Below the pieces are notes generated by a model. The model worked only from the letters and a program-made list of their open reading frames with translations, did no database searches and was not told the origin of the DNA. Below, piece after piece: positions 10,213-20,566 of a DNA stretch of 64,000 bases. A program made the translations under genes and the position numbers. How positions within the stretch are numbered: position 1 is the stretch's first letter; every line of letters starts with the position of its first letter. The stretch comes from Astropecten irregularis (Eukaryota; Echinodermata; Asteroidea; Paxillosida; Astropectinidae): positions 5,952,001-6,016,000 of the forward strand of contig OZ020259.1 in NCBI GenBank assembly GCA_963971285.1, given 5' to 3'.

Positions 10213-11077
10213 TTAAAGGTGGCTGCAATGATATTTAATAAAATCCACCGAAATAATTTAATTAACTTTTAAAAAATATATTAAATTTAATTAAAGTTTT
10301 GTTTTTGGTTTCCCCCACATCTGGTAGTTTTCTTTCTCGAAATAAACCGCACCTAATTAGCATTTTGTGTCCACACCCCCACCCCTTAGTACGGGATTTT
10401 GATTGCCGTCAGTGATGTGGGAACCGGCTTAGCATTACTCTATGGCTTGTGAACTAGCTACCAAGTTCCCGAGATGACCGTGACGGTCCCCCCTCCCAGT
10501 TAATAAAATAATTTTGACACCAACACAAGGGAGGCTGAAACTACGACAGCCACACAACTGCGTTTTAAGGACTTTATTCCATCAACATATATGCATAAAC
10601 ACCCATTGCGACCACCCTTTAAATGTAAGTTTTATCGGAAACTATTTTTTTTCAGATATTTTTGAAGATAGTTTTGCAGTTTGGCATGTACCACACATTG
10701 GACTAATGAAGACCATCTACCAACTCCTACCTTTAAAACAAAGAAGATGTAGACGGATCAAATTTTTTCGTTTGGTTTTTTTTTTTTTTTTCTCCGATAA
10801 CATTTCATTGTGGAGTAATTTAATTTATATTCAGCTGTTGCAGTATGTCTCCTGAGCCAACTATCTGAGTCAACATGCATGTTTGTAGAATGTCTCGCCG
10901 GTGTGGAAACATTTAATAAGAGAAAGAGAGGGAGAAAAAGAAAATGAAAACGAGGAAGAAGAAAAAAACTAGATATGCGCCGTAGCTTCTGGATGTCTGT
11001 ACATACAAATACGCATTCTTGAGGGTATCCACAAGTATGTATAGAATCTGGGATTGATGTCATACGGAAATTTTACC
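10213..11077. other. Unique island, no gene seen
   Basis: No repeat family recognised. Homopolymer runs of T (10778-10792) and A-rich text (10925-10970) explain the short open frames. Confidence 0.35.
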
Positions 11078-11438
11078 TTAATGGTAGTATCATACTTTGG
11101 TAAGACACAAAAACGGAAATGTTCACAGATTTACGTATAACTTTATACAGGGTATGAAGATGGTGGTGGTAGAAATATACCGTTAACATTTTTCGGCCTG
11201 AAATGGTGTATTTATCCAGAAATTAGTCAAACAACTCCCGAAAATCTTTTTGATCTTTTTCAAGATCAAAAATAAGAGAGAAAAGAAATAATGTAGCTGT
11301 TTTTCACTGTTTTCTCAAAAAGTGGGCACCGTATGGGACTGAAATTTTCACAGATGACTGTTACTGTATCTTCCTTGATATTTGTGCTCATGAATCTGTA
11401 TTTCTTTGATAAAAACCAAAGTATGATATTACCTTTAT
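11078..11438 (+). mobile_element. Family D element, full length
   Basis: The type copy for D. Left end TTAATGGTAGTATCATACTT, right end AAAGTATGATATTACCTTTA. The left module contains GAAATGGTGTATTTATCCAG. The centre is a GATC hairpin (TTTTTGATC...GATCAAAAA). The right module contains AAAGTGGGCACCGTATGGGA and CATGAATCTGTATTTCTTTG. Non-coding. Confidence 0.8.
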
Positions 11439-11440
11439 AA

Positions 11441-11799
11441 GTATAGTACATGATTGGTAGAAGTCACAGAGCAGCACTCACACTTAGTCTGATCCAACAT
11501 TTGCATGAAATAATAAACTTCCTAAAATTTGAGCTCAATCGGACATCGGAGTCACCAGAAAACAGCGAAAACACCAATTCAATTTTTCTTATGAAACATA
11601 AAGAATGGTTTCGATGTTACCCCGAGATCAAAATGTTTTCTGTCTTTGTTTTACAAATTTCTGGATAGATATACCATTTCAGGCAGAAATATTTTAACGG
11701 TGTGTTTCTACCAGCACCATCTTCATACCCTGAAAGATCTACGTAAATCTGTGAACATTTGTTGTTTGGGTATACCAATCCTGTATTGCACCTTTAAAA
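11441..11799 (-). mobile_element. Family E element, abutting a D element
   Basis: The E-specific module comes first (ATGATTGGTAGAAGTCACAG, GAGCTCAATCGGACATC), then a GATC hairpin, then the module shared with D in reverse (TTTCTGGATAGATATACCAT, ATCTTCATACCCTGAAAG). It ends CTGTATTGCACCTTTAAA. It directly follows the D copy ending at 11438. Confidence 0.75.
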
Positions 11800-12004
11800 A
11801 GTACAATGATGAGTTCGTTGAATGACCAAACAAATAGACCCTGAAGATAATAAAAGAATTGAATGACTACTAAATAAATAAATAACATTTTAGTTGATGA
11901 GAATTTTTACAGGAGTTTTTTACTGGTACTTACATAAAATAAATAACCAATTCAAGTACATGTACATTGTAATACAATGTAAACTGTTCAAGTAGTAAAA
12001 TGCT
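11800..12004. other. No feature seen
   Basis: AT-rich spacer with a short AAATAAATAAAT tract near 11870. Confidence 0.3.
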
Positions 12005-12480
12005 TCAAACTGCTCGTCAGCCAAAATAACAACCTGAAATGTTTACAATACTTGAAGTTAGGAGGGCCTATTTAGATAAATAACCATTAAAAACCATTTA
12101 TTTATTTAATTCAGCGATTAACTCAACGATTAACTCAACCAAAAGATTCATAATTGGTTTTCAAAACATATTTTATAATTTTTGAAGATGTTCTGACCAA
12201 GCAAACTTCATCATCAGATAAACTTTTAGATCAAATTATTAATTTAATTCATATTTTGCTGCAACTGTTGTCCAAATGACATTACTGGTTTTATATTTCA
12301 TTCTCATTTTAATACAAAGTAATTAACTGCTGGGACCTGCTATGACCTGAAATTTATAAAATGCTTGGAGTAAGGAGGGCCTGACGCATTTCGATCATCA
12401 ATAAAGATAAAGCCTTTGAGAATGATCCTGCTAGGATCAAAACGGGTCAGGCTCCAAGCATTTACATTTTGCTTGATTTT
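12005..12480 (+). repeat. Family Q, retroelement-tail-like, rearranged
   Basis: CTGCTCGTCAGCCAAAATAA, AACCTGAAATG, GGAGGGCCT and later GACCTGAAATTTATAAAATG with GGAGGGCCTGACGCATTTCG are shared with copies at 44765-44990 and 51120-51530. The word GATCCTGCTAGGATC is a perfect short hairpin. A middle section (12080-12330) looks unrelated, so this may be two partial copies. Confidence 0.5.
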
Positions 12481-12584
12481 AGTGTACTTTGACTTTGTAA
12501 GGTTCACTTGTGGAGTCTTTAGAATGTTTTCCAGTGATTTTTAAAATTTGTATAAAAAAGCAGACCAATCAAATTCATTTCAAT

Positions 12585-12741
12585 TCATCAAATAACCACA
12601 AGGGAAACTGACTGAATTTAAAGTCATTGAAAAGTGAACGAAGAAAAATTTACTGGAGCGGGATTAGAACCGTTGACCTCCTGAATACCCTACCGGCGCT
12701 CTACCAACTTGGCCATCTAGCCCTACGATGGTGGTGTTCCC
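12585..12741 (-). repeat. Family S repeat with tRNA-like module
   Basis: In minus orientation it reads GGGCTAGATGGCCAAGTTGG (A-box-like), then ACGGTTCTAATCCC (B-box-like), then CGCTCCAGTAAATTT and CAGTTTCCCTTGTGGTTATT. The B box is degraded, so it is not a functional tRNA. GGAACACCACCAT lies on the tRNA 5' side. Confidence 0.65.
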
Positions 12742-13122
12742 AATACATGATTGGTAAAGGTCACAGGACTGCACTCAATCCTCATACTTTGTCTGATCAG
12801 ACATGTACATGAAATAATAAACCTGTGAAAATTTGAGCTCAATCGGACATCTGAGTCACGAGAAAATAGCGAAAACCCGACTCGATTTTTCTTATAAAAC
12901 ATGAAGTATAGTTTACTTTATGTTTGTTCCAAAAATCGTTCGGACGAACGATCTTTGGAAAAGACACTAAATCTTGATTTTGCTTGAAAAACCCAGCATC
13001 TGATGAACCAAGATTTCCCATGGTGACTGTTTGCACTGTTTACGAACTGTTGAGTCCATTTTCTGTCTCAAACTCAATACATTTTTTTTGGAGGCCATGC
13101 AAATCATATATGCTCCCTTTAA
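12742..13122 (-). mobile_element. Family H element
   Basis: The E-type module (AATACATGATTGGTAAAGGT, GAGCTCAATCGGACATCTG) is joined through the palindrome ATCGTTCGGACGAACGAT to an H-specific module (GTCCATTTTCTGTCTCAAAC, GGAGGCCATGCAAATC). It ends GCTCCCTTTAA. Other copies are at 20085, 36730 and 52238. Confidence 0.75.
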
Positions 13123-13397
13123 TTGTCTTTGTTCGTTTGAATCATTCACTTCAATTCAATTCCGATCAAAATTATTCCTAATTGATATGCAAAACTTGGA
13201 ATCCATTGTTGATTGGTTTTGCAAAGTTCAGTGACTTTGGCTGAGACCCAGTTGTGGTGATGGTCGTGCAGACTGCAGATTGCAATTCAATATTGTCCTG
13301 TGTTGAACAACTCTAAAGCCTGCCTTAAGTACAACTTACCAGGGAAAGTTTAGAAAAAAATAGTACAGTGTATGTACTCTATTTTGTGTATACCTTA
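13123..13397. other. No feature seen
   Basis: Short apparently unique spacer. Confidence 0.3.
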
Positions 13398-13618
13398 CAC
13401 AACTAATTGCTTAAATGTTATCTTAGCTCTTTGAAATGCTTTGTACACAGAGAATTAAGTGGGTTTTTGTGGCCCAACTTTGTCTAACTCGCTGTTACTT
13501 TTCTAAAAAGTAGACTCTGTTTGGTTAACACTCCACAACTAATTGCCGATGTTATCTTAGGTCTTTGAAACGCTTTGTGCACAATAGAATTAGCGGGTTT
13601 TTGTGGACCAACATTGTA
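13398..13618 (+). repeat. Direct duplication, ~85 bp, two copies
   Basis: ACACAACTAATTGC...TTATCTTAGCTCTTTG at 13398-13484 is repeated at 13536-13618 (CCACAACTAATTGCC...TTATCTTAGGTCTTTG), each ending near GGGTTTTTGTGG. The offset is about 137 bp. Flanking DNA looks unique. Confidence 0.65.
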
Positions 13619-13937
13619 AGACCAGCCACTTCCTGGGGAATATCCGGTGTCCTCGGGCGGCCTTTAGGTTCAATGGGCCATTCAACCATTCAAGCACCAA
13701 CTTTTCACCCTCACAAAAGCAGGCTCCCGATTTGATCTCACGGGGGTCGTGTCCTCTTTAATACGACCGGGTTTCCAAGTTGCAGAGAGTGCTCCGCTGA
13801 GCGGGAGTGGTTGCTTTGTAAATTTTTATCGCTTGGAAACCAGCATCTGAGCTGGGAACCAGTCACAACCAGCAAAGCTTTGGGCAGATTCCTGACTGGT
13901 TACCAGAGATTGCTGAAACCATTTTTTATCTGAACTT
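13619..13937. other. No gene seen
   Basis: Moderately GC-rich unique sequence; nothing recognised. Confidence 0.3.
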
Positions 13938-14459
13938 TATAATCATACTTTGGTGCATGTAGCATACCGAAACAGAAATCTCCACAGATCTACCTAAAAC
14001 TTACAGGGTATAACGGGATGAGATTTCTCAGATTAAAATCTGATTTCAGACTTTTTGGTTTTGGATTTCCTCACAGGCCGTGTACAAAAGTATAGGAGAT
14101 TTTCAGATTCCAGACTTTTTATGCTCCCTGTCAGCTGTTTTCAGACATTTTTATCATTGGTCAATCTCATCCTGGTACGGTAGAAAGTTAGAAACGTACC
14201 GTTAACATTATTCTGCCTGAAATGCTGTATTTATCCAGAAAAGAGTATTTAAAACCAAGGACCAAAAAAAATGTTTTGATCAAAATGAACGGTGAAAAGA
14301 TTTTTTTAAATACCGTGGACGTTTTTCACTGTTTCCTCAAAAAGTGGGCACCGTATGGGACTGTTTATGTAGATGACTGTTCATGTATTATATTTTTGCC
14401 CATAAACATGATAAATCTGCATTTCGGTGACAAAAACCAAAGTATATATTACCTTTAAA
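13938..14459 (+). mobile_element. Family D element, interrupted by family G
   Basis: The D left module (CATACTTTGGTGCATGTAGC, ACTTACAGGGTATAA) stops at 14013 and resumes after 14173 with GAAACGTACCGTTAACATTA. The right module (AAAGTGGGCACCGTATGGGA) and the end ATTACCTTTAAA are intact. The open frame at 14222-14458 is just the D element read through. Confidence 0.75.
14014..14173. mobile_element. Family G short element, nested in family D
   Basis: About 160 bp with inverted ends CGGGATGAGATT and AATCTCATCCTG. It contains GTGTACAAAAGTATAGGAGA, like the other G copies. It splits a D element between GGGTATAA and GGTA...GAAA. Confidence 0.7.
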
Positions 14460-14560
14460 GTAGTTTGTGCAATGAGCGGCTCTGTAAGACTTTGAGCCCT
14501 TTGGTCTCCAGAGTTATCCAATCTTGGCTTGTGCAGGAAAACAGGGTCATCCAAATACTA

Positions 14561-15009
14561 TTAAAGGTTTACTGTAATCAAATGTACATGTAGTATATGG
14601 GTGAAAGTGCTTAAAAATTATTGCTTAATGCGTAATTAATGACTATATTAAATTAAATGTTTATGTAAATACTTAATTTTGACCCAAAAGTTACAAAATC
14701 AGTACATGTATGCCCCGCCCCCCAAAAAAGTCCTACTTGGAACCGATGCACACAACAATAGAGTGTGACGTCACTGTAGAACTAGTATAGGCTCGCACCA
14801 CAGTATACTGTGTGACATTCTGCATGTGACGTAAGGAGGGTTTTTCGTCGCGAAAAGTGGGGTGCTAATTTATGGATCTAAAATACCTTGTTTTTCTATA
14901 TATACAATATTTTTTAGCACAAACAATGCTAGACAGGTTGAGTTTTATTTAATTTAACAATACAGAAGTTTTTAACTTCATATGTGTTTTGATTACAGTA
15001 AACCTTTTA
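14561..15009 (+). mobile_element. Family K foldback element
   Basis: Inverted ends TTAAAGGTTTACTGTAATCA and TTGATTACAGTAAACCTTTTAA-like text. The interior has a palindromic TGACGTCA (14766-14773), ATGTGACGTAAG and CGCGAAAAGTGGGGTGCTAA. The second copy is at 25011-25479 in the same orientation. Confidence 0.8.
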
Positions 15010-15699
15010 ATAACTGTACTTCATTACCTATGGCTAGTTAATTACAAACTGAATAAAAAACCTGGACATGTACACATACAATTGCATCTTGTTTCTCATT
15101 AAAAAAGTGCACAAGTTGAATGTTGCATGCAACTAGAAACTTACCAGACACTTTTTTTTTGTGGGGGGGATTACTTTCATGAACAGTTCTTGTTGTTGCT
15201 GATGTTTTGTTCAGTGTATCTCTTGGGTATAAAGAATGAAAGCTTTGCATTCTTTTCTATTCAAAAGGGCAATCCTGATAGTTCTTGCCACTGGCTGTTT
15301 TTTTTTTTTTTTTGCCCTGCTTTTTTTTAAGCCGGAAAATCCCTTGCCTGGCCATTTTCGAGACTGGAGACAAACCGAATATGCTGTGTATGTGTACTAC
15401 TATGCAATGTATATTCTTGCCTAACATGCCTAAGGCAGAATCATATTAATGTCATACATGTACATGTAGATGCAGTATACCTACAGTATTGTACATCCAT
15501 GTACTGTACATGTAGGCCTACATGTAGATATTAAAATGTACATATTGTACATTGATGCAGATATTGTATGCTTTGAGCCTTGGGCTCCATTTTCCTCCCT
15601 TCAAAACAACACACAACCAGATTTACTACATGTTCCGGTATACAGTGCATTGCTGCCTCACAGCAACTGTTTTATCATATATGGAATGGAAAAGAAATA
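15010..15699. other. No gene seen
   Basis: Contains T runs (15300-15313) and GTACATG-rich text (15450-15560). The short open frames have no domain. Confidence 0.35.
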
Positions 15700-15869
15700 C
15701 AGTGGAATGACTATAACAAACACCGCTATACCGAACATTTGGCTATACCGAACATTTGGCTATACCGAACATCATCCTTGACTCCCAATTTAATTCACTT
15801 TAATGAACGGCCATTATAACGAACAATATCTGTGCATCCTGCCATGTTCATTGTAGCGACGTTCCACTT
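15700..15869. mobile_element. Tigger/pogo-type MITE
   Basis: Starts CAGTGGAATGACTATAACAA and ends TTCATTGTAGCGACGTTCCACTT-like, flanked by TA on both sides. ACACCGCTATACCGAACATT is typical of Tigger-like ends (CAGTGGAACC...TATAACGAACACC). A short internal triplication of GGCTATACCGAACATTT lies near the left end. A related copy is at 20567-20746. Confidence 0.7.
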
Positions 15870-15913
15870 TATATCAATTTTGGAAATTAAAGGCTCTAAA
15901 AGTCATTTATATG

Positions 15914-16137
15914 ATGAGAAAGATTTGAGGCTTTGCATGGTGACAATTGGTATGTGGATCGTTTTGCGTAAACACCATGTAATAATCGTTCGTACATTAA
16001 TCTCCTGATGATGACTAGAGCAGGCTAGTGGAAACTTTGAGACCTTACATGTATGAGATGTGCGACGACAAAGAAGTTCGAAAGTACAAACGATTCTTTA
16101 TACATCATGGTGTTTCCGCAAACCAATCCACATATCA
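15914..16137 (+). mobile_element. Family P, foldback copy
   Basis: Starts AGAAAGATTTGAGGCTTTGC, then TGTGGATCGTTTTGCGTAAA, and ends with the inverse, TTTCCGCAAACCAATCCACA. The plus strand carries CTGATGA (16005-16011), an ACTAG/CTAGT stem and GAAA (16031-16034), a hammerhead-like order. The inverted arrangement distinguishes it from the fragments at 2575 and 7867. Confidence 0.55.
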
Positions 16138-16420
16138 TTTATATTTATACAACAAAGAAGACAGACTGGAATGGGATTCGAACCTGTGACCTTTTGGAGT
16201 ACTGTACTGGCACTGTATCATCCGAGGTGTAATAGTGTCTGGTCCCTGTGATGGCATTGTCCCAAATTTTCGATTGTCCTCGCTCGATTGCTAGTCAGAA
16301 GCCATGAAACCACAAACATACCAAGGATCAATTGAAATACATGCAATATAAAGCTGGCAGTGCTGCAAACCTGAGAAGCAGCATATCGGGATCACTGAAA
16401 GAGAATAATGATTTGGATAA
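16138..16420 (-). repeat. Family S repeat with tRNA-like module
   Basis: GGGATTCGAACC at 16173-16184 is the reverse of a B box. The tRNA 5' side flank (GGCATTGTCCC, then AGTCAGAAGCCATGAAACCA, then CCAAGGATCAATT) matches the copy at 23707-23990 block for block. The A-box region is degraded. Confidence 0.65.
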
Positions 16421-16751
16421 AAAGACATAAATGATGGATAAGCACATTCCAGTGCAAATGAACTGGTAGGGCTCATACATGTTATTTTATACCCTGCAGG
16501 TACATGTGGTTGTGGAAACAAGTATTGCCATACCCGCTTTCATACACATGTAGGCTTGTATTGAAGGTATCATACATTCAGGGGTCGAAATATCCACTAG
16601 ACCATGGACCGAGTCTAGCGATTTCAGTGTCAGTCTAGTGCAGTATGGGACCGTACAGGCCCTGGCTGTCTAGTGTGTTTTTTCTTTCACAATACAAAAA
16701 ATGACACCCAAATATAACAGTTGATGTCTGATATAAAATTTCATGGCACAG
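16421..16751. other. No gene seen
   Basis: Nothing recognised in this spacer. Confidence 0.3.
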
Positions 16752-16904
16752 TGGTTGATTTCACAAAGATTTGCGATTCATCTTTTTGATGAGTTGTTCA
16801 TGTTTCCATAATAGCAGCTAGTATTGTGACATCACACTTTGCTTAGCAATTAAGATTGATATGCATGTTGCGATCTGTCTTAGCCTTTCGTGAAATCGAG
16901 CCCA
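16752..16904 (-). mobile_element. Family C' foldback element
   Basis: Ends are TGGTTGATTTCACAAAGATT and TTTCGTGAAATCGAGCCCA. The interior TTGTGACATCACACTTTGCT and TTGCTTAGCAATTAAGATTG matches 50034-50183 in reverse. Confidence 0.7.
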
Positions 16905-16977
16905 GGTCTTGTAAAAATATTTCAGGTTTAGAAAGGTTCTTCAGTGACTGGACCTGTTGTCCGGTACCATTTTTTCA

Positions 16978-17343
16978 TGACATTTGACATTGGTAGCATA
17001 CCAAACAGAAATCTTCACAGATTTACCTAAACTTACAGGGTATAAAGATGGTGATGGTAGAAACATACCGTTACAATTTTTCAGCCTGAAATGCTGTATT
17101 TTTCCAGAAAAGAGTACAACCAAAGACCCAGAACAGTTTTGATCTCAGGGTAAGATCAAAACTCCTTTGAATAGATTTGAAACTTGAAAAATACCGTGAG
17201 CGTTTTCCACTGTTTTCTCAAAAAGTGGGCACCTTATGGGACTGGGAATTTCACAGATGACACATCACTGTATCTTTCTTGATATTTTTGCCCATGAATC
17301 TGTATTTCTTTGTTAAAAACCAAAGTATGATACTACCTTTAAA
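16978..17343 (+). mobile_element. Family D element
   Basis: Left module with TTGGTAGCATACCAAACAGA, centre GTTTTGATCTCAGGGTAAGA (hairpin with ATCAAAAC), right module with AAAGTGGGCACCTTATGGGA, end ATGATACTACCTTTAAA. The left terminus lacks the TTAAAGGTA start. Confidence 0.75.
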
Positions 17344-17616
17344 TACAGAACACATTCCCTGTGGGCACAGGGAAAAGTCTCAAAAAACGCAATAGTAAAC
17401 TGTTCCCCGGGCATGATGTACAGCAATGCCTACAGGTCCAATTTCAAACTGCTACACACAGGCAATAGCTCAGAGCTAGCTGAGCTCACCAATTTATTTC
17501 TTTTATGTCCTTCACATTTTGATGTGACTTGGCATCGTAAATTGAGTGCAAATTGTTCCAGCGCCATTTCACCTTCGCCTGCATTTTTCCAAGGTAGCTT
17601 GATTTGTATTCGTCTC
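17344..17616. other. No feature seen
   Basis: Unique-looking spacer. Confidence 0.3.
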
Positions 17617-18200
17617 GGGCCTTTTCCTAACCCTTGGCGCCTGCTCAGGCTCTGGCTTCATCTCTGTCATGTTGACAATATAGTTGTGGTTTTTCATTGA
17701 AGCTGAAGCTCTGTTTCATTTTTCAAACCAGGGTATCTACTTCCGAACTGCTGCCAAAAGCATCTATTTTGATAAACTTGTTGTTTTAGAATGGATTAAC
17801 GAAATGGAGCCTAAACCTCAGCTCAGGCTTAGGCTCAGGCTTTGTCTCTGTCATCCATATGCTGAAAATATAAGTAGTGGTTTTCATTGAAGCTGAAGCT
17901 CTGTTTTCTTTTTCAAACCAGGGAATCTACTTCCGAACTGCAGCCAAAAGCATCTATTTTGATACACTCGTTATTTTATTTTAATGGATTCACAAAATGG
18001 AGCCCTAACCTCAGCTCAAGCTCAGGCTCAGGCTTTGTCTCTGTCATCCATGCTAAAAATATAGCTTGTGGATTTCATTGAAGCTGAAGCTCTGTTTTCA
18101 TTTTCAAACCAGGGAATCTACTTCCGAACTGCAGCCAAAAGCATTTTGATAAACTTGTTATTTTGTAATGGATTCATGAAATGGAGCCGGAGCCTGAAAA
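17617..18200 (+). mobile_element. Family R element with interior in three tandem copies
   Basis: The left end GGGCCTTTTCCTAACCCTTG matches the R terminus. A ~190-bp unit starting ATTGAAGCTGAAGCTCTG then occurs at 17696, 17886 and 18076, each with GAATCTACTTCCGAACTGC and a GGCTCAGGCT tract. The right side stops near GGAGCCGGAGCCTG. Single-unit copies are at 8935-9193 and 45655-45912. Confidence 0.75.
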
Positions 18201-18334
18201 GACTCACAGACTGTAATAATATCTCCCTCTTTTCATTTCCCAGATTTTTCTCTAAAAGGATAATTTACATTCAATATGACTTGAAAATGGAATTTTTCTT
18301 GGGGCAGAGGTGGGAATGGAACATGAACCCATCA

Positions 18335-18783
18335 GGGCTCATTTTCATGGAATCAGTTACGGCCTATTTTTGTGCTTACAGGCACTGCTACACGTACGTT
18401 TGAAATTTTTTCATGGAATCCGTTACGGCATTTTTTGGTGCTTACAGGCACTGCTACACGTACGTTTGAAATTTTTTCATGGAATCTGTTACGGCCTATT
18501 TTGGTGCTTACGAGCACTGCTACGCTTGAAATCTATTTCACGAAATCCGTAAGCAAGACTTTTGCCACTTAATCGGTTAACAAAGAATTTGTACATGGGT
18601 ACATTTTATTTTTTGCTAAACACGCTGCCATACACTGTATGCATTCTACAGAAAGTCCATACTTAGCATACATGAAGCTAGTAAGAAAGACAACTCTCCT
18701 GTGAAATAAGCAAAACTGTAAGCAAAAACAGTCCGCTAAGCGAAGAATGTTTGCTTGCGGTAACGTATTTCATGAAATTGGGC
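18335..18783 (+). mobile_element. Family B element with 66-bp internal tandem repeat
   Basis: Starts GGGCTCATTTTCATGGAATC and ends ATTTCATGAAATTGGGC. The segment TCATGGAATC...GGCACTGCTACACG repeats at 18345, 18411 and 18477, exactly 66 bp apart, with a fourth diverged start near 18535. Other B copies have one unit. Confidence 0.8.
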
Positions 18784-19682
18784 GAAGTTGAAGGTTTTTT
18801 TCATTCAAAGCAGTAAAAATGGCGAGTGATTTTTTTTTTCAAATATATGAGATTGTGCACATCAACTGGCATATAATGTCCTTTGCACTTTGCAGAACAA
18901 ATTCACCGGCGATCAATAATTTCACAAGGACAGATTAACTTAAACGATTTTACAATTTTTTTCTTTTGGTGTGTATGTGTGAAGGAAAAATAATCACAGC
19001 GACGGTGTTCCGCGCCCAAATTGCACTGAAGCTGTTCAAGAACACGCGCGCTGTTATTACCCCGGCCCTGGCCCGCGATATTTCTTTTCCATTATCGCCA
19101 ATTTGTGCCATCAACGTACTCCGGAGCGTATTGCTTTCCTTAATATCCCAGGCCCGGTGCCAAAGTGAAGTCGTCTCCTCAGACCGTTTTACCCGGCCGT
19201 GGCAAAAAAAAAAAAATTGAAATCAATATTCTGGCCATCGATCAGGCTGCTGCGTGTCTCTTGACTTGCCGACAAATGGGTCAAGTTGTTCGGCTCATGT
19301 TCTGGCCTGCAATTCAATTTGGGACTTGCTTTATATTTTCTTTCTTTAACACCTCTGTCTTCTTTTACGTGTGGTTTGTGTTAAGCTAAAGTTACTACAG
19401 GTTTTTTCCCGTATACATTTCCTTGCTTTTTAAAAAGTTTGGAGTCGGAAAATGTGCGTGTAGGATGTCTAGATTGTGTCTCGCATGGGAAAACTGGATG
19501 ACCAAACCTTCTGCAGTAATTTGGGATTTGATTAAGTATAAAACAGGCTAGGCGAAACAGCAAACAGACTGCCCAAAGTAGTATACTCTACATTTAGGTG
19601 TCCGAAACAGTACACTGGTGTTCAAGATGGTGGAGTGGACTGGCTGTTCATTGCAATCAAATTTGTATAAATTTACTTACCC
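18784..19682. other. Unique island, CpG-containing
   Basis: No repeat family found. 18985-19200 is richer in GC and CpG (CGCGCCCAAATTGC, CCCGGCCCTGGCCCGCGAT) with an AATTTGTGCCATCAACG stretch. It could be a conserved regulatory element. No open frame with a recognisable domain. Confidence 0.35.
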
Positions 19683-19683
19683 A

Positions 19684-20048
19684 TTAAAGGTAGTATCATA
19701 CTTTGGTAAGAAACAAAAACAGAGATGTTCACAGATTTATGTATAACTTACAGGATATGAAGATGGTGGTAGTAGAAACATGCCGTTAAAATCTGTCCGC
19801 CTGAAATGGTGTTTTTATCCAGAAATGAGTAAAACAACGTCCGAAAATCTTTTTAATCTTTTAAAAGATCAAAAATAAAAGAGAAAAGACTTAAGAAATA
19901 CTGTGGCTGTTTTTCACTGTTTTCTCAAAAAGTGGGCACCGTATGGGACTGGAATTTTTCACAGATGACTGTTACTGTATCTTACTTAATACTTTTGCCC
20001 ATGAATCTGTATTTCTTTGATAAAAACCAAAGTATGATACTACCTCTA
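19684..20048 (+). mobile_element. Family D element, full length
   Basis: Starts TTAAAGGTAGTATCATACTT and ends ACCAAAGTATGATACTACCT. Centre AATCTTTTAAAAGATCAAAA. This copy shows the near-perfect terminal inversion of the family best. Confidence 0.85.
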
Positions 20049-20084
20049 ATGTAAGAAAAATACATCAGTCAAGTTTCTTTCCTT

Positions 20085-20501
20085 TGCATTTAAAAATAGC
20101 GTACAGGATTTGCAAAACAATTTTTGAGTTTGAGACAGAAAATGGACTCAACAGTTCGTAAACAGTGCAAACAGTCACCATGGGAAATCTTGGTTCATCA
20201 GATGCTGGTTTTTTTCAGGGAAATCAAGATTTAGTGTCTTTTAAAAAGATCGTTCGTCCGAACGATTTAGTTGCATTTCGAAACCGTGGTGTAACCGTGA
20301 AGAAATTAAGAAAATTAACCGTGAAGGATTCGGAGGGGGGCAAGATTATTTCAGCCGTATTTCTGCTATCCAGATGAACAAAGCGTAAAATGGTACATGA
20401 AACATCTGTAAGGAAGTTGAAGACCTTCACTTCTGTTTAAGTACCAAATTCAGCCAAAACGCACATCTTTGCAAATCCTAATATGCTCCCTTTTAATAAC
20501 A
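20085..20501 (+). mobile_element. Family H element, rearranged
   Basis: The H-specific module (TACAGGATTTGCAAAACAAT, GACAGAAAATGGACTCAACA, GATCGTTCGTCCGAACGATT) is present. The usual E-type second module is replaced by unrelated sequence, and the element closes with GCAAATCCTAATATGCTCCC, the inverse of an H terminus. Confidence 0.6.
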
Positions 20502-20566
20502 GGCCTATTCCTTTTCTTAATTTCTTACAGTGTATTATGGAATTTATCAGCATGAAAGTTTTCATA

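Noticed and set aside
20165-20430. Frames starting MQTVTMGNLGSSDAGFF, also near 12839-13036
   Set aside because: The recurrence is due to the H element, not to a gene family; the frames are broken in other copies.
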